Below are positions 36,072-44,015 of a stretch of DNA of 64,000 nucleotides, piece after piece (position 1 is the first letter of the stretch; every line of letters starts with the position of its first letter). The notes beneath the pieces are model-generated. The model worked only from the letters and a program-made list of their open reading frames with translations, was not told the origin of the DNA and ran no database searches. This DNA is from Phascolarctobacterium sp. ET69 (GTDB taxonomy: Bacteria > Bacillota > Negativicutes > Acidaminococcales > Acidaminococcaceae). The DNA is taken from contig NZ_JAMBLR010000002.1 of the NCBI RefSeq assembly GCF_023336935.1, positions 186,001-250,000 of the forward strand, in the 5' to 3' direction. The position numbers and the translations under genes are program-made.

Positions 36072-36263
36072 ATGCCGATAAAAATAATTAAAATTCTTCT
36101 TGCCGGGATGTTTGCCGGGCATTTGTTAAAAGCGAATAGAGTGCGTTCTGTGACGCGGTTCAACCGGGCAGGATGGGTTATGTTTTTTACGGCGGTTAAA
36201 TTTTTCTGGCTGGTTTTTAAATATGCGCGGCAGCGTGATAAGGAGTTAAATAAAAAGCTTTAA
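36072..36263 (+). CDS. Small hypothetical protein with hydrophobic segments
   Basis: A 63-residue open frame with a good ribosome site (GGAG, 7-base spacing). The product has a hydrophobic N-terminus (IIKILLAGMFAGHLL) and a second hydrophobic stretch (WVMFFTAVKFFWLVF), with basic ends, so it may be a small membrane protein. No family is recognised. Base composition is less AT-rich than the glycan genes before it, so it marks the return to the chromosomal background. Confidence 0.5.
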   Translation: MPIKIIKILLAGMFAGHLLKANRVRSVTRFNRAGWVMFFTAVKFFWLVFKYARQRDKELNKKL

Positions 36264-36359
36264 TGATTAACCTTATTTTAAATTTTTTACACTGGTAAGT
36301 TATAGTTAAGCAAAAGATAGTTGAGCAATATAAAATAAAATCATCTAAAGGAACACATC

Positions 36360-37100
36360 ATGCAAATTATAATTTCGCCGGCGAAGAAGATGCGTGTCGA
36401 TAATGACGATATTGGCGCGGCACGTTTGCCGGTATTTTTAACCAAAACTGAAGAACTTTTAACTGCCCTGCGTGCGCTGGATTACACGGGCCTGCAAAAG
36501 TTGTGGCAGTGCAACAACGCTATTGCGGAGCTTAATTACAACCGCTTGCAGCGTATGGATTTGCGCCGCAGTTTAACGCCTGCCGTTTTCAGTTATGACG
36601 GTTTGCAGTACCAGCATATTGCGCCGAATGTTTTGGATGAAGCCGCGTTAAAATATCTGGAAGGGCATCTAAAAATACTCAGTGGCTTTTACGGAATTTT
36701 AAGTGCGTTTGACGGTGTTGTGCCTTACCGGCTTGAGATGCAGGCGCGGCTTGCCTGCGGCGGAGCAAAGAACCTGTATGCTTTTTGGGGCAGCAGCCTG
36801 TATGATGAACTTGTTAAGGACGATAACGAAGTTTTAAACCTGGCTTCCAAAGAATACAGCAAAGCGGTAGAGCCTTACGTTACGGATAAAATCCGTTTTG
36901 TAACCTGCGTGTTTGGCAGCCTGCAAAACGGCAAAATTAAAGTTAAGGCAACGGAGGCCAAAATGGCGCGGGGCGAGATGGTGCGCCGCTGTGCGGAAGA
37001 TAACGTGCAGCACATTGATGAAGTGAAAAATTTTACCGTTAACGGTTACAGTTTTGCCGGAGAATTATCCTGTGCAAACGAGTTTGTTTTCTTAAAATAA
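36360..37100 (+). CDS. yaaA: Peroxide-stress protein YaaA (DUF328/UPF0246)
   Basis: A 246-residue cytoplasmic protein of the YaaA family. Characteristic blocks are IIISPAKKM at the N-terminus, FSYDGLQYQHI, LSGFYGIL, PYRLEMQARL and the C-terminal FTVNGYSF. In E. coli YaaA lowers free iron under peroxide stress and has a DNA-binding fold. It begins after an AAAGGAAC site and is followed by its own terminator. Confidence 0.94.
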   Translation: MQIIISPAKKMRVDNDDIGAARLPVFLTKTEELLTALRALDYTGLQKLWQCNNAIAELNYNRLQRMDLRRSLTPAVFSYDGLQYQHIAPNVLDEAALKYLEGHLKILSGFYGILSAFDGVVPYRLEMQARLACGGAKNLYAFWGSSLYDELVKDDNEVLNLASKEYSKAVEPYVTDKIRFVTCVFGSLQNGKIKVKATEAKMARGEMVRRCAEDNVQHIDEVKNFTVNGYSFAGELSCANEFVFLK

Positions 37101-37113
37101 AAATGTTTAATCT

Positions 37114-37145
37114 GCCTGCGGCAAATGCTGCGGGCTTTTTTATTT
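37114..37145 (+). terminator. Terminator of yaaA
   Basis: GCCTGCGGC and GCTGCGGGC pair (two wobble pairs) around AAAT, followed by TTTTTTATTT. Confidence 0.8.
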
Positions 37146-37345
37146 ATGTGGGTTTAAAAGAAAGTGCTGACGGTATAAAACAGATTTAAGACGTTATCTG
37201 TTCCTTTACTAATAGCATAGTTTACAATAATAATAGCATAGCATAAATGCACAGAAACCGGCATAAAATAAATACTTTTGCAGAAAAACAACTCAAAGTA
37301 CAATATAAAAGAACAAAAATACACTAAAATTCAAAACAATTATAC

Positions 37346-37374
37346 AAAACTTCTTAACAGAAATGTGAAGTTTT
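37346..37374. repeat. AT-rich inverted repeat in the yaaA-M20 intergenic region
   Basis: AAAACTTC and GAAGTTTT, 8-bp arms 13 bases apart, in the 385-base gap 37101-37485. It could be a weak hairpin or a binding site. Apart from this, the yaaA terminator and the palindrome at 37433 the gap shows only AT-rich sequence. Confidence 0.35.
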
Positions 37375-37432
37375 GCTATTTTATTAATAAAGTAAAGCAA
37401 AAAAGTAAACTAATTTGCTTGAAAACGGTATT

Positions 37433-37446
37433 TGTCTGCGCAGACA
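37433..37446. promoter_or_regulatory. 14-bp perfect palindrome, candidate operator
   Basis: TGTCTGCGCAGACA ends 39 bases before the M20 start codon at 37486 and stands out as GC-rich in an AT-rich upstream region. It is likely a regulator site or the base of a leader hairpin for the M20-yjiHG-M20 operon. Confidence 0.45.
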
Positions 37447-37485
37447 GATGAATACTGTTTTATTTTAATTTTATGAGGAGGAAAA

Positions 37486-38646
37486 ATGATGGGTATTAAG
37501 GAAAATGCGTTTGCGTATATTGATGCGCACCGCAGTGAGATGCTGAAAATGTGGGAAGAACTTGTCAGCATAGACAGCGGCTCTGACTATAAACCCGGCG
37601 TAGACAAAGTTGTTGCCAAAGTAGCAGGAATTTTAACGGATATGGGCGGCAAAACAGGTATTGTGGAACATGAAAATGCCGGTAATGCCGTTGTAAGCGA
37701 ATTTGGCGACTGCAAAACCAGGCCTTTTATTGTTTTAACAGGCCATCTGGATACTGTTTTCAGCGACCCGGAAACGACTAAGAAGCGTCCGTTTACCATT
37801 AAAGAGGGCAGGGCTTACGGCCCGGGTGCGCTGGATATGAAGGGCGGCGTTACGCTTGCCATTCACGGGCTGCAGGCCTTGCAGAATGCCGGATTTGACA
37901 AATATGCCTTTAAAGTTGTTTTTGCCGGTTACGAAGAAACGGGGCATAAAAACAGCGATTTGGCAGAAACCATGATGGCAGAATTTAAGGGTGCATTAGC
38001 GGCGTTTGATTTTGAAACCGGCTTTATGAACGATAACGTAGTTGTAGAGCGCAAAGGGTTTTACCGTTTCATTATGGAAACCTTCGGACGCAGCGTGCAT
38101 GCAGGCAATGAGCCTGAAAACGGCCGCAATGCTATCGTGGAACTGGCGCGCAAGGCTGTTGATATCGACGCTTTAACCGATTGGAACACCGGCACAACAA
38201 TTAATGTCGGTACTATCGAAGGCGGCACGGTTGCCAATGCTGTTCCGGCTTATGCCAGAATGGAAGTGGATGTGCGTTACCTTGACCCGGCGGATTTTGA
38301 AAAGAAGAAAGAGCAGTTTGAAGTTATTGTCGGCAAGGTTTACATTAAAGATGTAACTACCAAAATGACGCCGGTAGCAGGGCTTGAGCCGATGGTTCGC
38401 CTTGACGGCAATATGAAACTGTTTGATGTGTATAAATCGGTTTACGAAGAAGAAGGCTTCGGCAGCCCGGAACCGATTTTAGTCGGCGGCGGCAGCGATG
38501 CTACTTACACCACCAAAGTTGGTGTACCTACCGTTTGCGCTGTTGGCGTAAAAGGCGGTTTGAACCATACGGTTGATGAATTTGCCGATGTGGAATCGCT
38601 GTTTATGCGTGCCAAAGTATTTATCGGCACGGTTTTGAAATTATAA
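37486..38646 (+). CDS. M20-family peptidase, carboxypeptidase G2-like (copy A)
   Basis: A 386-residue zinc metallopeptidase of the M20A/CPG2 type. Metal ligands: His and Asp in TGHLDTVF, Asp in ALDMKGGV, Glu-Glu in YEETGH, and Asp in FDFETGF; the dimerisation domain follows (about 180-290) with the HAGNEPENGRNA motif, and the final His is in GGLNHTVDEF. CPG2-type enzymes release C-terminal glutamate from folate or acyl-glutamates. Strong GAGGAGG site. It starts an operon with yjiH, yjiG and a close paralogue at 39826; the pair look like products of duplication. YEE replaces the DEE of the paralogue. Confidence 0.88.
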   Translation: MMGIKENAFAYIDAHRSEMLKMWEELVSIDSGSDYKPGVDKVVAKVAGILTDMGGKTGIVEHENAGNAVVSEFGDCKTRPFIVLTGHLDTVFSDPETTKKRPFTIKEGRAYGPGALDMKGGVTLAIHGLQALQNAGFDKYAFKVVFAGYEETGHKNSDLAETMMAEFKGALAAFDFETGFMNDNVVVERKGFYRFIMETFGRSVHAGNEPENGRNAIVELARKAVDIDALTDWNTGTTINVGTIEGGTVANAVPAYARMEVDVRYLDPADFEKKKEQFEVIVGKVYIKDVTTKMTPVAGLEPMVRLDGNMKLFDVYKSVYEEEGFGSPEPILVGGGSDATYTTKVGVPTVCAVGVKGGLNHTVDEFADVESLFMRAKVFIGTVLKL

Positions 38647-38661
38647 TCAGGGGGGATTACT

Positions 38662-39321
38662 GTGGCTGAAAAAGATGTAACTGCGGTAGAAGAAAAAGAT
38701 TACGAGCATCATTTAACCTGGCGCGGCTGGCTGTCTTTTATAGTTGTTGCATTGTCGTTTTCGGGTGTTTTAAAAGATATGGGCCCGCTGAGCGCCTTTG
38801 ATTTTACGGTGCTGACAGGTAAATTCGGCAAAATCGAAGGGCTGAGCTTTATCGGCAAAGGCGGCGTTGGTGCTGCCGAAGGCTTTATGTTTGCCTTAAC
38901 GCTGTTCCCAACCGTTATTCTGGCTTTGGGCTTTGTGCGTGCGGTTGAATCGCAGGGCGGCCTGCTTGCGGCAGAACGCATTATCCGCCCGTTTTTAAAA
39001 CCGCTGATGGGCTTGCCCGGCTATGTAGGTTTGGCGTTAATCAGCAGCTTTACCACCACCGATGTTGGCGCTGTACTTACGCGCGACCTTGTTGAAGAAG
39101 GTAAAATTACAGATGACGAGCGTTCTATTTTCGTTGCTTACCAGTACGCTGCTTCCGGCACGCTGGCCAACACCATTAACTGCGGCGCGCCGCTGATTCC
39201 GATTTCGCTACTTTCTTTCGGCGTAATTTTTATGGTGGAAATTTTTGTAAAAATCGTCGGCGCAAACATTGTAAGGTTTTACCTGATGTTTAAACGTAAA
39301 AAAGCTGGGGGTGCTGCATAA
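38662..39321 (+). CDS. yjiH: YjiH-family inner-membrane protein (copy 2)
   Basis: A 219-residue Gate-domain membrane protein, paralogous to the product of 2539-3216: the same start of the membrane region (SAFDFTVLTGKFG against SAFDFSTLIGKFG) and the same block LMGLPGYVGLALISSFTTTDVGA. The GTG start at 38662 follows GGGGGGA by 5-6 bases. It lies 15 bases after the M20 gene and its stop overlaps the likely ATA start of yjiG, so the two gate proteins are again coupled. Confidence 0.87.
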   Translation: MAEKDVTAVEEKDYEHHLTWRGWLSFIVVALSFSGVLKDMGPLSAFDFTVLTGKFGKIEGLSFIGKGGVGAAEGFMFALTLFPTVILALGFVRAVESQGGLLAAERIIRPFLKPLMGLPGYVGLALISSFTTTDVGAVLTRDLVEEGKITDDERSIFVAYQYAASGTLANTINCGAPLIPISLLSFGVIFMVEIFVKIVGANIVRFYLMFKRKKAGGAA

Positions 39322-39809
39322 TAGCTGAGGCTGCTGCTAAAAAGAAAACTTTACTGGAAGAATTTATGTCCGGCTGTAAAAAAGGCTTTTACATCGGCGC
39401 AGAAAATATTATGCCGGCCATGGTTCTGGCTTATTCGCTGATTTTGTTTTTGAATATTACCGGTTTGATGGATATTATTGCCAATGCCGTTGCACCTGTT
39501 ATGGCGCTGTTTGGTTTGCCCGGCGGGGCGATTGTGGCGCTGATTTCCGCGTTTTTTGCCAAGGCTGCGGGAGCTGCTACGGCTGCTTCGCTTTATGCAG
39601 AAGGCGTTATTAACGCGGCACAGGCAACTATTTTGTTCCCGGCAACGATTACCATGGGCACGCTGGTTGGCCATTTTGCACGCTGCGTATTAACTTCCGG
39701 CGCCAATCCGAAGCACCATGCGCTGCTTTTGGCAATTCCCGTTATCGACGCTTTGCTGTCGATGATTATTGTAAGAGTTATACTTAATTTTATGGGCATT
39801 TCCTGCTAA
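39321..39809 (+). CDS. yjiG: YjiG-family inner-membrane protein (copy 2), probable ATA start
   Basis: A Gate-domain membrane protein of 162 residues if started at ATA 39321, or 147 if started at ATG 39366. The longer form is preferred for three reasons: GGGGGTG lies 7 bases before the ATA; TAATA overlaps the yjiH stop exactly as TAATG does in coupled genes; and the extra residues restore the N-terminal length of the first YjiG, which has 16 residues before the shared F--G--KGF block. ATG 39366 has its own weaker GGAAG site, so a shorter product is possible. Motifs LFGLPGGAIVALISAFFAKAAGAAT match copy 1. No alternative ATG, GTG or TTG exists in frame between 39318 and 39366. Confidence 0.8.
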   Translation: MAEAAAKKKTLLEEFMSGCKKGFYIGAENIMPAMVLAYSLILFLNITGLMDIIANAVAPVMALFGLPGGAIVALISAFFAKAAGAATAASLYAEGVINAAQATILFPATITMGTLVGHFARCVLTSGANPKHHALLLAIPVIDALLSMIIVRVILNFMGISC

Positions 39810-39825
39810 CTGGAGGAGAACTATC

Positions 39826-40983
39826 TTGGATATAAAAGAAAAGGCTTTTGGCTATATTGATGAACATCGTGACGGCATGATGAAAATGTGGGAAGAACTT
39901 GTTATGATGGACAGCGGCTCCGGCAATAAGCCGGGCGTTGATGCCATTGTGGCAAAGGTTGCCGGCATTTTGGAAGGCATGGGCGGCAAAACCCGCATTA
40001 TTGAACACGAAAATGCAGGTAATATGCTGGTAAGCGAGTTTGGCGACTGCAAAAATAAACCTTTTGTAATTTTTACAGGCCATCTGGATACCGTTTTTGA
40101 CGACCCGGAAACCACTAAAAAACGCCCTTTTACCATTAAAGACGGCACTGCTTACGGTCCGGGCGCGCTGGATATGAAGGGCGGCGTAACGCTTGCCATT
40201 CATGCTTTGCAGGCCTTGCAGAGCGTTGGTTTTGACAAATACGGCGTTAAGGTTATTTTGGCAGGCGACGAAGAAGTTGGGCACAAGCACAGCGATTTTG
40301 CCGGTAAGATGATGGAAGAAGCCAAAGGCGCGGCTTATGCTTTTAACTTTGAAACCGGCTTTATGGACGACAGCCTGGTGCTGGCGCGCAAAGGCGTGTA
40401 CTGTTTTGCCATGGAAGCCTTCGGCCGCGGCGCGCATGTAGGCAATGCGCCAGAAGAAGGGCGCAGCGCCATTAAAGAACTGGCGTACAAAATTCTGGAT
40501 ATTGAAGCGTTAACCGACTGGAGCAAGGGGCTTAATTTAAACGTCGGCGTTATTGAAGGCGGCACTGTGCATAACTCCGCACCGGCGTATGCCAAAATGA
40601 TTGTGGATATGCGCTTTACCGACCCGGCAATGCTGGAAGCAATGAAAGCCAAATTCCAGGAAATTAACGATAAAGTTTACGTTGACGGCGTAACCTGCAA
40701 AATGACGCCGGTATCTTTAATGCAGCCGATGGTAGAACTGGAAAGCAGCAAAGAATTGTTTGAGCTTGTTAAAAAAGTTTATGAAGAAGAAGGCTTTGGC
40801 AGCCCGAAAGCAATTACCGTTGGCGGCGGCAGCGATTCTGCCTACACAACCATGGTTGGCGTGCCTACCGTGTGTGCTATGGGCGTAAAAGGCGGCCGCA
40901 ACCATACGGTTGACGAGTTTGCCAATGTGGAATCGCTGTTTATGCGTGCCAAATTAATGTGTGCCGTAATGCTGGCGCTGTAA
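39826..40983 (+). CDS. M20-family peptidase, carboxypeptidase G2-like (copy B), TTG start
   Basis: A 385-residue M20 metallopeptidase very close in sequence to the one at 37486 through its whole length, e.g. TGHLDTVFDDPETTKKRPF, ALDMKGGVTLAIH and GGGSDSAYTTMVGVPT. The active-site Glu pair is in DEEVGHKHSD. The start is TTG at 39826, supported by GGAGGAG with a 7-base spacing and by alignment with copy A (MDIKEKAF against MGIKENAF). Closing gene of the M20-yjiH-yjiG-M20 operon. Substrate probably an acyl-glutamate or small peptide (inference from the family and context). Confidence 0.88.
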   Translation: MDIKEKAFGYIDEHRDGMMKMWEELVMMDSGSGNKPGVDAIVAKVAGILEGMGGKTRIIEHENAGNMLVSEFGDCKNKPFVIFTGHLDTVFDDPETTKKRPFTIKDGTAYGPGALDMKGGVTLAIHALQALQSVGFDKYGVKVILAGDEEVGHKHSDFAGKMMEEAKGAAYAFNFETGFMDDSLVLARKGVYCFAMEAFGRGAHVGNAPEEGRSAIKELAYKILDIEALTDWSKGLNLNVGVIEGGTVHNSAPAYAKMIVDMRFTDPAMLEAMKAKFQEINDKVYVDGVTCKMTPVSLMQPMVELESSKELFELVKKVYEEEGFGSPKAITVGGGSDSAYTTMVGVPTVCAMGVKGGRNHTVDEFANVESLFMRAKLMCAVMLAL

Positions 40984-40990
40984 TTTGCGG

Positions 40991-41019
40991 TTGACAACGG
41001 CGGCGCAAAACTTTATACT
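40991..41019 (+). promoter_or_regulatory. Promoter of the thiamin operon
   Basis: TTGACA, 17 bases, TATACT; the predicted transcript start is a few bases before the TPP riboswitch. Confidence 0.85.
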
Positions 41020-41033
41020 TAATTTAACTGAAC

Positions 41034-41118
41034 AGGGGAGCTTACAGATAGGCTGAGAGGAAGCTGTGCGCTTCGACCCTAAACCTGATTTGGATAATGC
41101 CAACGTAGGGAATGTTTG
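41034..41118 (+). promoter_or_regulatory. TPP riboswitch (THI element)
   Basis: The conserved THI-box parts are present in order: AGGGGAGC, GGCTGAGAGG, CGACCCT, ACCTGATTTGGATAATGCC, and AACGTAGGGAATG. Binding of thiamin pyrophosphate is expected to favour the terminator that follows at 41126 and shut off thiSFGHE. Confidence 0.97.
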
Positions 41119-41125
41119 CAGATAG

Positions 41126-41159
41126 CGGCAAGTGCCTTGTTGGTGCTTGCCGTTTCTTT
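41126..41159 (+). terminator. Attenuator terminator of the TPP riboswitch
   Basis: CGGCAAGTGCC pairs with GGTGCTTGCCG (two wobble pairs) around TTGTT, followed by TTTCTTT. Confidence 0.85.
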
Positions 41160-41196
41160 ATATCAGGCAGTTGCAATTTAATATGCCGTTAGAGTG

Positions 41197-41256
41197 AGCA
41201 AAGCTCATGAAGGGGTGCACCACCGCGGGTGCAGGCTTCTTCATGGGCTTTTTTAA
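41197..41256 (+). promoter_or_regulatory. Probable HMP-PP riboswitch (thiS motif) embedded in a second terminator
   Basis: A 12-bp stem AAGCTCATGAAG/CTTCATGGGCTT (41201-41250) carries an asymmetric internal loop (GGG against GGCTT) and an inner hairpin TGCACC/GGTGCA with loop ACCGCG, and runs straight into TTTTTT. Position directly before thiS, small size, aptamer inside the terminator and tandem placement after a TPP riboswitch are what is known of the thiS-motif riboswitch for the thiamin pyrimidine precursor HMP-PP. A plain terminator or a truncated T-box (it contains ACCGCGGG) would be the alternatives, but no T-box stem I is present. Confidence 0.72.
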
Positions 41257-41277
41257 TTGCGGCGGAAAGGAGAAAAG

Positions 41278-41472
41278 ATGCGCGTTAACGGAAAAGACAT
41301 TGAACTTAAACGCGGTATGACGCTGGCGGAATTTTTGGCGGCGCATAACTACCGCGCAGAACTGGTGGCGGTGGAGCGCAACGGGCAGATTGTGCCGCGT
41401 GCGGAATTTGGTGCAGCCGTTTTAACAGACGGCGACGAACTGGAAATTGTAAGTTTTGTGGGAGGAGGTTAA
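41278..41472 (+). CDS. thiS: Sulfur carrier protein ThiS
   Basis: A 64-residue ubiquitin-like protein ending in VGGG, whose C-terminal Gly is adenylated by ThiF and converted to the thiocarboxylate that gives sulfur to the thiazole ring. N-terminal [20 protein letters not shown] is typical. ATG 41278 follows AAAGGAG; an upstream in-frame start at 41257 lies before that site and is rejected. First gene after the two riboswitches. Confidence 0.95.
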   Translation: MRVNGKDIELKRGMTLAEFLAAHNYRAELVAVERNGQIVPRAEFGAAVLTDGDELEIVSFVGGG

Positions 41473-41476
41473 AGCC

Positions 41477-42064
41477 GTGGCAGATGATTTTAAAAACCAG
41501 CTTGCGCAAGTGAGTGTAGGCATTGCCGGGCTGGGCGGTTTGGGCTCGCACATAGCGGTGTTTTTGGCGCGTGCGGGCGTGCAGCACCTGCACCTTGTTG
41601 ATTTTGACCGCGTGGACGAAAGCAATTTAAACCGCCAGCATTACTTTTTGCGCGACATTGGCAGGCTTAAAACAGAAGCGCTGGCGGAGCAGCTTTTGAA
41701 AATTAACCCCGCGCTTAAAATTAAAACGGAAAATATAAAACTTACGGAAACAAACGCCGCCGCTGTTTTTAAAGCTGACGGCATTATCTGCGAAGCGGTG
41801 GATAAGCCGGAAACCAAAGCCATGCTTGTAAACGCGCTGTTTGCCGCTTATGCGGATAAAACGCTTATTGCGTGCAGCGGGCTTGCAGGCGCAGGACGCA
41901 GCAACGCCATTAAAACGCGGCGCATAAGCAAAAACTTTTATTTGTGCGGCGATGGCGAAAGCGGCATAGAAACCTGCGGGCGGCTTTCGGCACCGCGGGC
42001 AGCCCTATGCGCGGCGCACGCGGCAAACCTTGCTGTGGCGCTTATTTTAGGATTGGAGGAATAA
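41477..42064 (+). CDS. thiF: Sulfur carrier adenylyltransferase ThiF
   Basis: A 195-residue E1-like enzyme of the short ThiF form. ATP site [20 protein letters not shown], then [16 protein letters not shown] with the catalytic Arg and Asp, and a Cys-containing segment [12 protein letters not shown]. It adenylates the C-terminus of ThiS. GTG 41477 is chosen because GGAGGAGG, overlapping the end of thiS, lies 8 bases before it; a TTG at 41456 would start inside thiS. No zinc-binding CxxC pairs, as expected for the short form. Confidence 0.92.
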   Translation: MADDFKNQLAQVSVGIAGLGGLGSHIAVFLARAGVQHLHLVDFDRVDESNLNRQHYFLRDIGRLKTEALAEQLLKINPALKIKTENIKLTETNAAAVFKADGIICEAVDKPETKAMLVNALFAAYADKTLIACSGLAGAGRSNAIKTRRISKNFYLCGDGESGIETCGRLSAPRAALCAAHAANLAVALILGLEE

Positions 42065-42066
42065 CA

Positions 42067-42831
42067 ATGGAAGATGCACTTATTTTAGGCGGGCATAAAT
42101 TTACCAGCCGCTTTATTTTGGGCAGCGGCAAATATTCTTTGGAGCTTATTAAGGCGGCAGTGGAAAACGCCGGTGCGGAAATTTTAACACTGGCTCTGCG
42201 CCGCGTAAACGACGGCGGCATGGCCAATATTTTAGATTATATACCCAAAGGCATTACGCTTTTGCCCAACACCAGCGGCGCACGCACCGCGCAGGAAGCT
42301 GTGCGCATTGCCCGCCTGGCGCGCGAGGTATGCGGCAGCGATTTTGTAAAAATAGAAGTAATCCGCGACAGCAAATACCTGCTGCCCGATAATTACGAAA
42401 CAATTAAGGCAACGGAAATTTTGGCGGCAGAGGGCTTTGTGGTAATGCCCTATATGTACCCCGATTTAAATGCCGCACGCGACCTGGCAAATGCTGGTGC
42501 TGCCTGCGTAATGCCGCTTGGCGCGCCTATCGGCAGCAACATGGGGCTGGTAACAAAAGAGTTTATACAGATTTTGATTGATGAAATTGACCTGCCAGTT
42601 ATCGTCGATGCCGGTATCGGTTCTCCTTCGCAGGCGTGCGAAGCAATGGAAATGGGCGCGGCGGCAGTAATGGCCAACACTGCCCTTGCCACCAGCGGCG
42701 ATATTCCCGCCATGGCGGAAGCGTTTAAGCTGGCCATTAACGCCGGGCGCAAAGCCTACCTTGCCGGCCTTGGCGCAGTAACCGGGCGCGCGTCGGCAAG
42801 CAGCCCGCTGACTGGCTTTATAGGGGAGTGA
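42067..42831 (+). CDS. thiG: Thiazole synthase ThiG
   Basis: A 254-residue TIM-barrel enzyme that condenses deoxyxylulose phosphate, dehydroglycine and ThiS thiocarboxylate into the thiazole. Seen are [29 protein letters not shown], the Schiff-base Lys in [19 protein letters not shown] and [11 protein letters not shown]. Start ATG 42067 has GGAGGAA before it and sits 3 bases after thiF; the open frame upstream to 41944 is antisense-like noise within thiF. Confidence 0.97.
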   Translation: MEDALILGGHKFTSRFILGSGKYSLELIKAAVENAGAEILTLALRRVNDGGMANILDYIPKGITLLPNTSGARTAQEAVRIARLAREVCGSDFVKIEVIRDSKYLLPDNYETIKATEILAAEGFVVMPYMYPDLNAARDLANAGAACVMPLGAPIGSNMGLVTKEFIQILIDEIDLPVIVDAGIGSPSQACEAMEMGAAAVMANTALATSGDIPAMAEAFKLAINAGRKAYLAGLGAVTGRASASSPLTGFIGE

Positions 42832-42836
42832 CGCAG

Positions 42837-44015
42837 ATGAAGGAAAAACAAAACCTTGCGGCAGCTGCGCAGGACTGCATGGCCTACCTGCCGGGAATGG
42901 AAATAATAGAATCGGATATTTTGCGCGAAGTGCAGCACGCGGCTGACAGCGTGGATTTTAACGCTTTTACGGAGCGGGACATAAAGGCCGCGCTTATGCG
43001 CAAACACAAAACGGTACAGGATTTTGCGGCGCTTCTTTCACCGGCGGCGCTGCCGTTTTTGGAAGAAATGGCGCAGCAGGCAAGGCAGCTTACCTTTAAA
43101 TGGTTCGGCGCGGCACGCAGCATTTTTACGCCGCTGTACCTTGCCAATTACTGCGAAAATTACTGCGTGTACTGCGGCTTTAACTGCCATAACAAAATTA
43201 ACCGCTTAAAACTGGACGAAGACGGCATGGAACGCGAAATGCAGGCCATTGCCGCCACCGGCCTGCGTGAAATTTTACTTTTAACCGGCGAAAGCCGCAG
43301 CATGAGCGGCGTGGAATATATTGCTTCTGCCGTAAGGCTGGCGCGCAAGTATTTTGCCGTTGTAGGGCTTGAGGTATACCCGCTGAACAGTGATGAATAC
43401 GCGTACCTGCATGAATGCGGCGCGGATTATGTAACGGTGTTTCAGGAAACTTATGACGTTGACGCTTACGCCAAACTGCATCTGGCGGGGCATAAGCGTG
43501 TGTTTCCGTACCGTTTTTACACGCAGGAGCGCGCGTTAAAAGGCGGCATGCGCGGTGTGGCGTTTGCGCCGCTGATGGGGCTGAGCGGCTTTTGCCGCGA
43601 TATTTTTGCCTGCGGTCTGCACGCATATTTGGTGCAGCGCAAATACCCGGCTGCGGAAATCAGCTTTTCGTGCCCTCGCCTGCGCCCGGCGGAAGGCAAC
43701 GAACTGCCGCCCGAAGCCAACGGCACTGATTTGCGGCATTTAGTGCAGGCGGTGTGCGCTTACCGCCTGTTTATGCCGCAGGCAGGCATTACCGTTTCCA
43801 GCCGCGAAGGCGCCGGAGTGCGCGATAATCTTTTGCAGATTGTGGCAACGAAAATTTCCGCAGGCGTAAGCACGGGCATCGGTACGCACAGCAAGCAGGA
43901 GCGCGAAGGCGACGAGCAGTTTGAAATTGACGATAACCGCAGCGTGGACGAGGTGTTTAACAGCATAAAAAAAGCCGGCTTACAGCCGGTGCTTACGGAT
44001 GGCAGTTATGTATAA
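42837..44015 (+). CDS. thiH: 2-iminoacetate synthase ThiH
   Basis: A 392-residue radical-SAM enzyme that cleaves tyrosine to dehydroglycine and p-cresol. The [4Fe-4S] motif is CENYCVYC (residues about 105-112) in NYCENYCVYCGFNC, followed by EILLLTGESRS and VFQETYD. This oxygen-sensitive route fits an anaerobe; aerobes use ThiO. ATG 42837 is preferred over GTG 42828 because GGGGAG lies 8 bases before it, overlapping the thiG stop region. Confidence 0.96.
   Translation: MKEKQNLAAAAQDCMAYLPGMEIIESDILREVQHAADSVDFNAFTERDIKAALMRKHKTVQDFAALLSPAALPFLEEMAQQARQLTFKWFGAARSIFTPLYLANYCENYCVYCGFNCHNKINRLKLDEDGMEREMQAIAATGLREILLLTGESRSMSGVEYIASAVRLARKYFAVVGLEVYPLNSDEYAYLHECGADYVTVFQETYDVDAYAKLHLAGHKRVFPYRFYTQERALKGGMRGVAFAPLMGLSGFCRDIFACGLHAYLVQRKYPAAEISFSCPRLRPAEGNELPPEANGTDLRHLVQAVCAYRLFMPQAGITVSSREGAGVRDNLLQIVATKISAGVSTGIGTHSKQEREGDEQFEIDDNRSVDEVFNSIKKAGLQPVLTDGSYV

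Noticed and set aside
41197-41256. T-box leader before thiS
   Set aside because: ACCGCGGG resembles the T-box core, but there is no stem I or specifier loop in the short space after the TPP terminator, and thiS is not a typical T-box target.
41944-42066. Upstream extension of thiG into thiF
   Set aside because: The extension is Arg/Cys-rich out-of-frame sequence of thiF. The GGAGGAA site and family length place the start at 42067.
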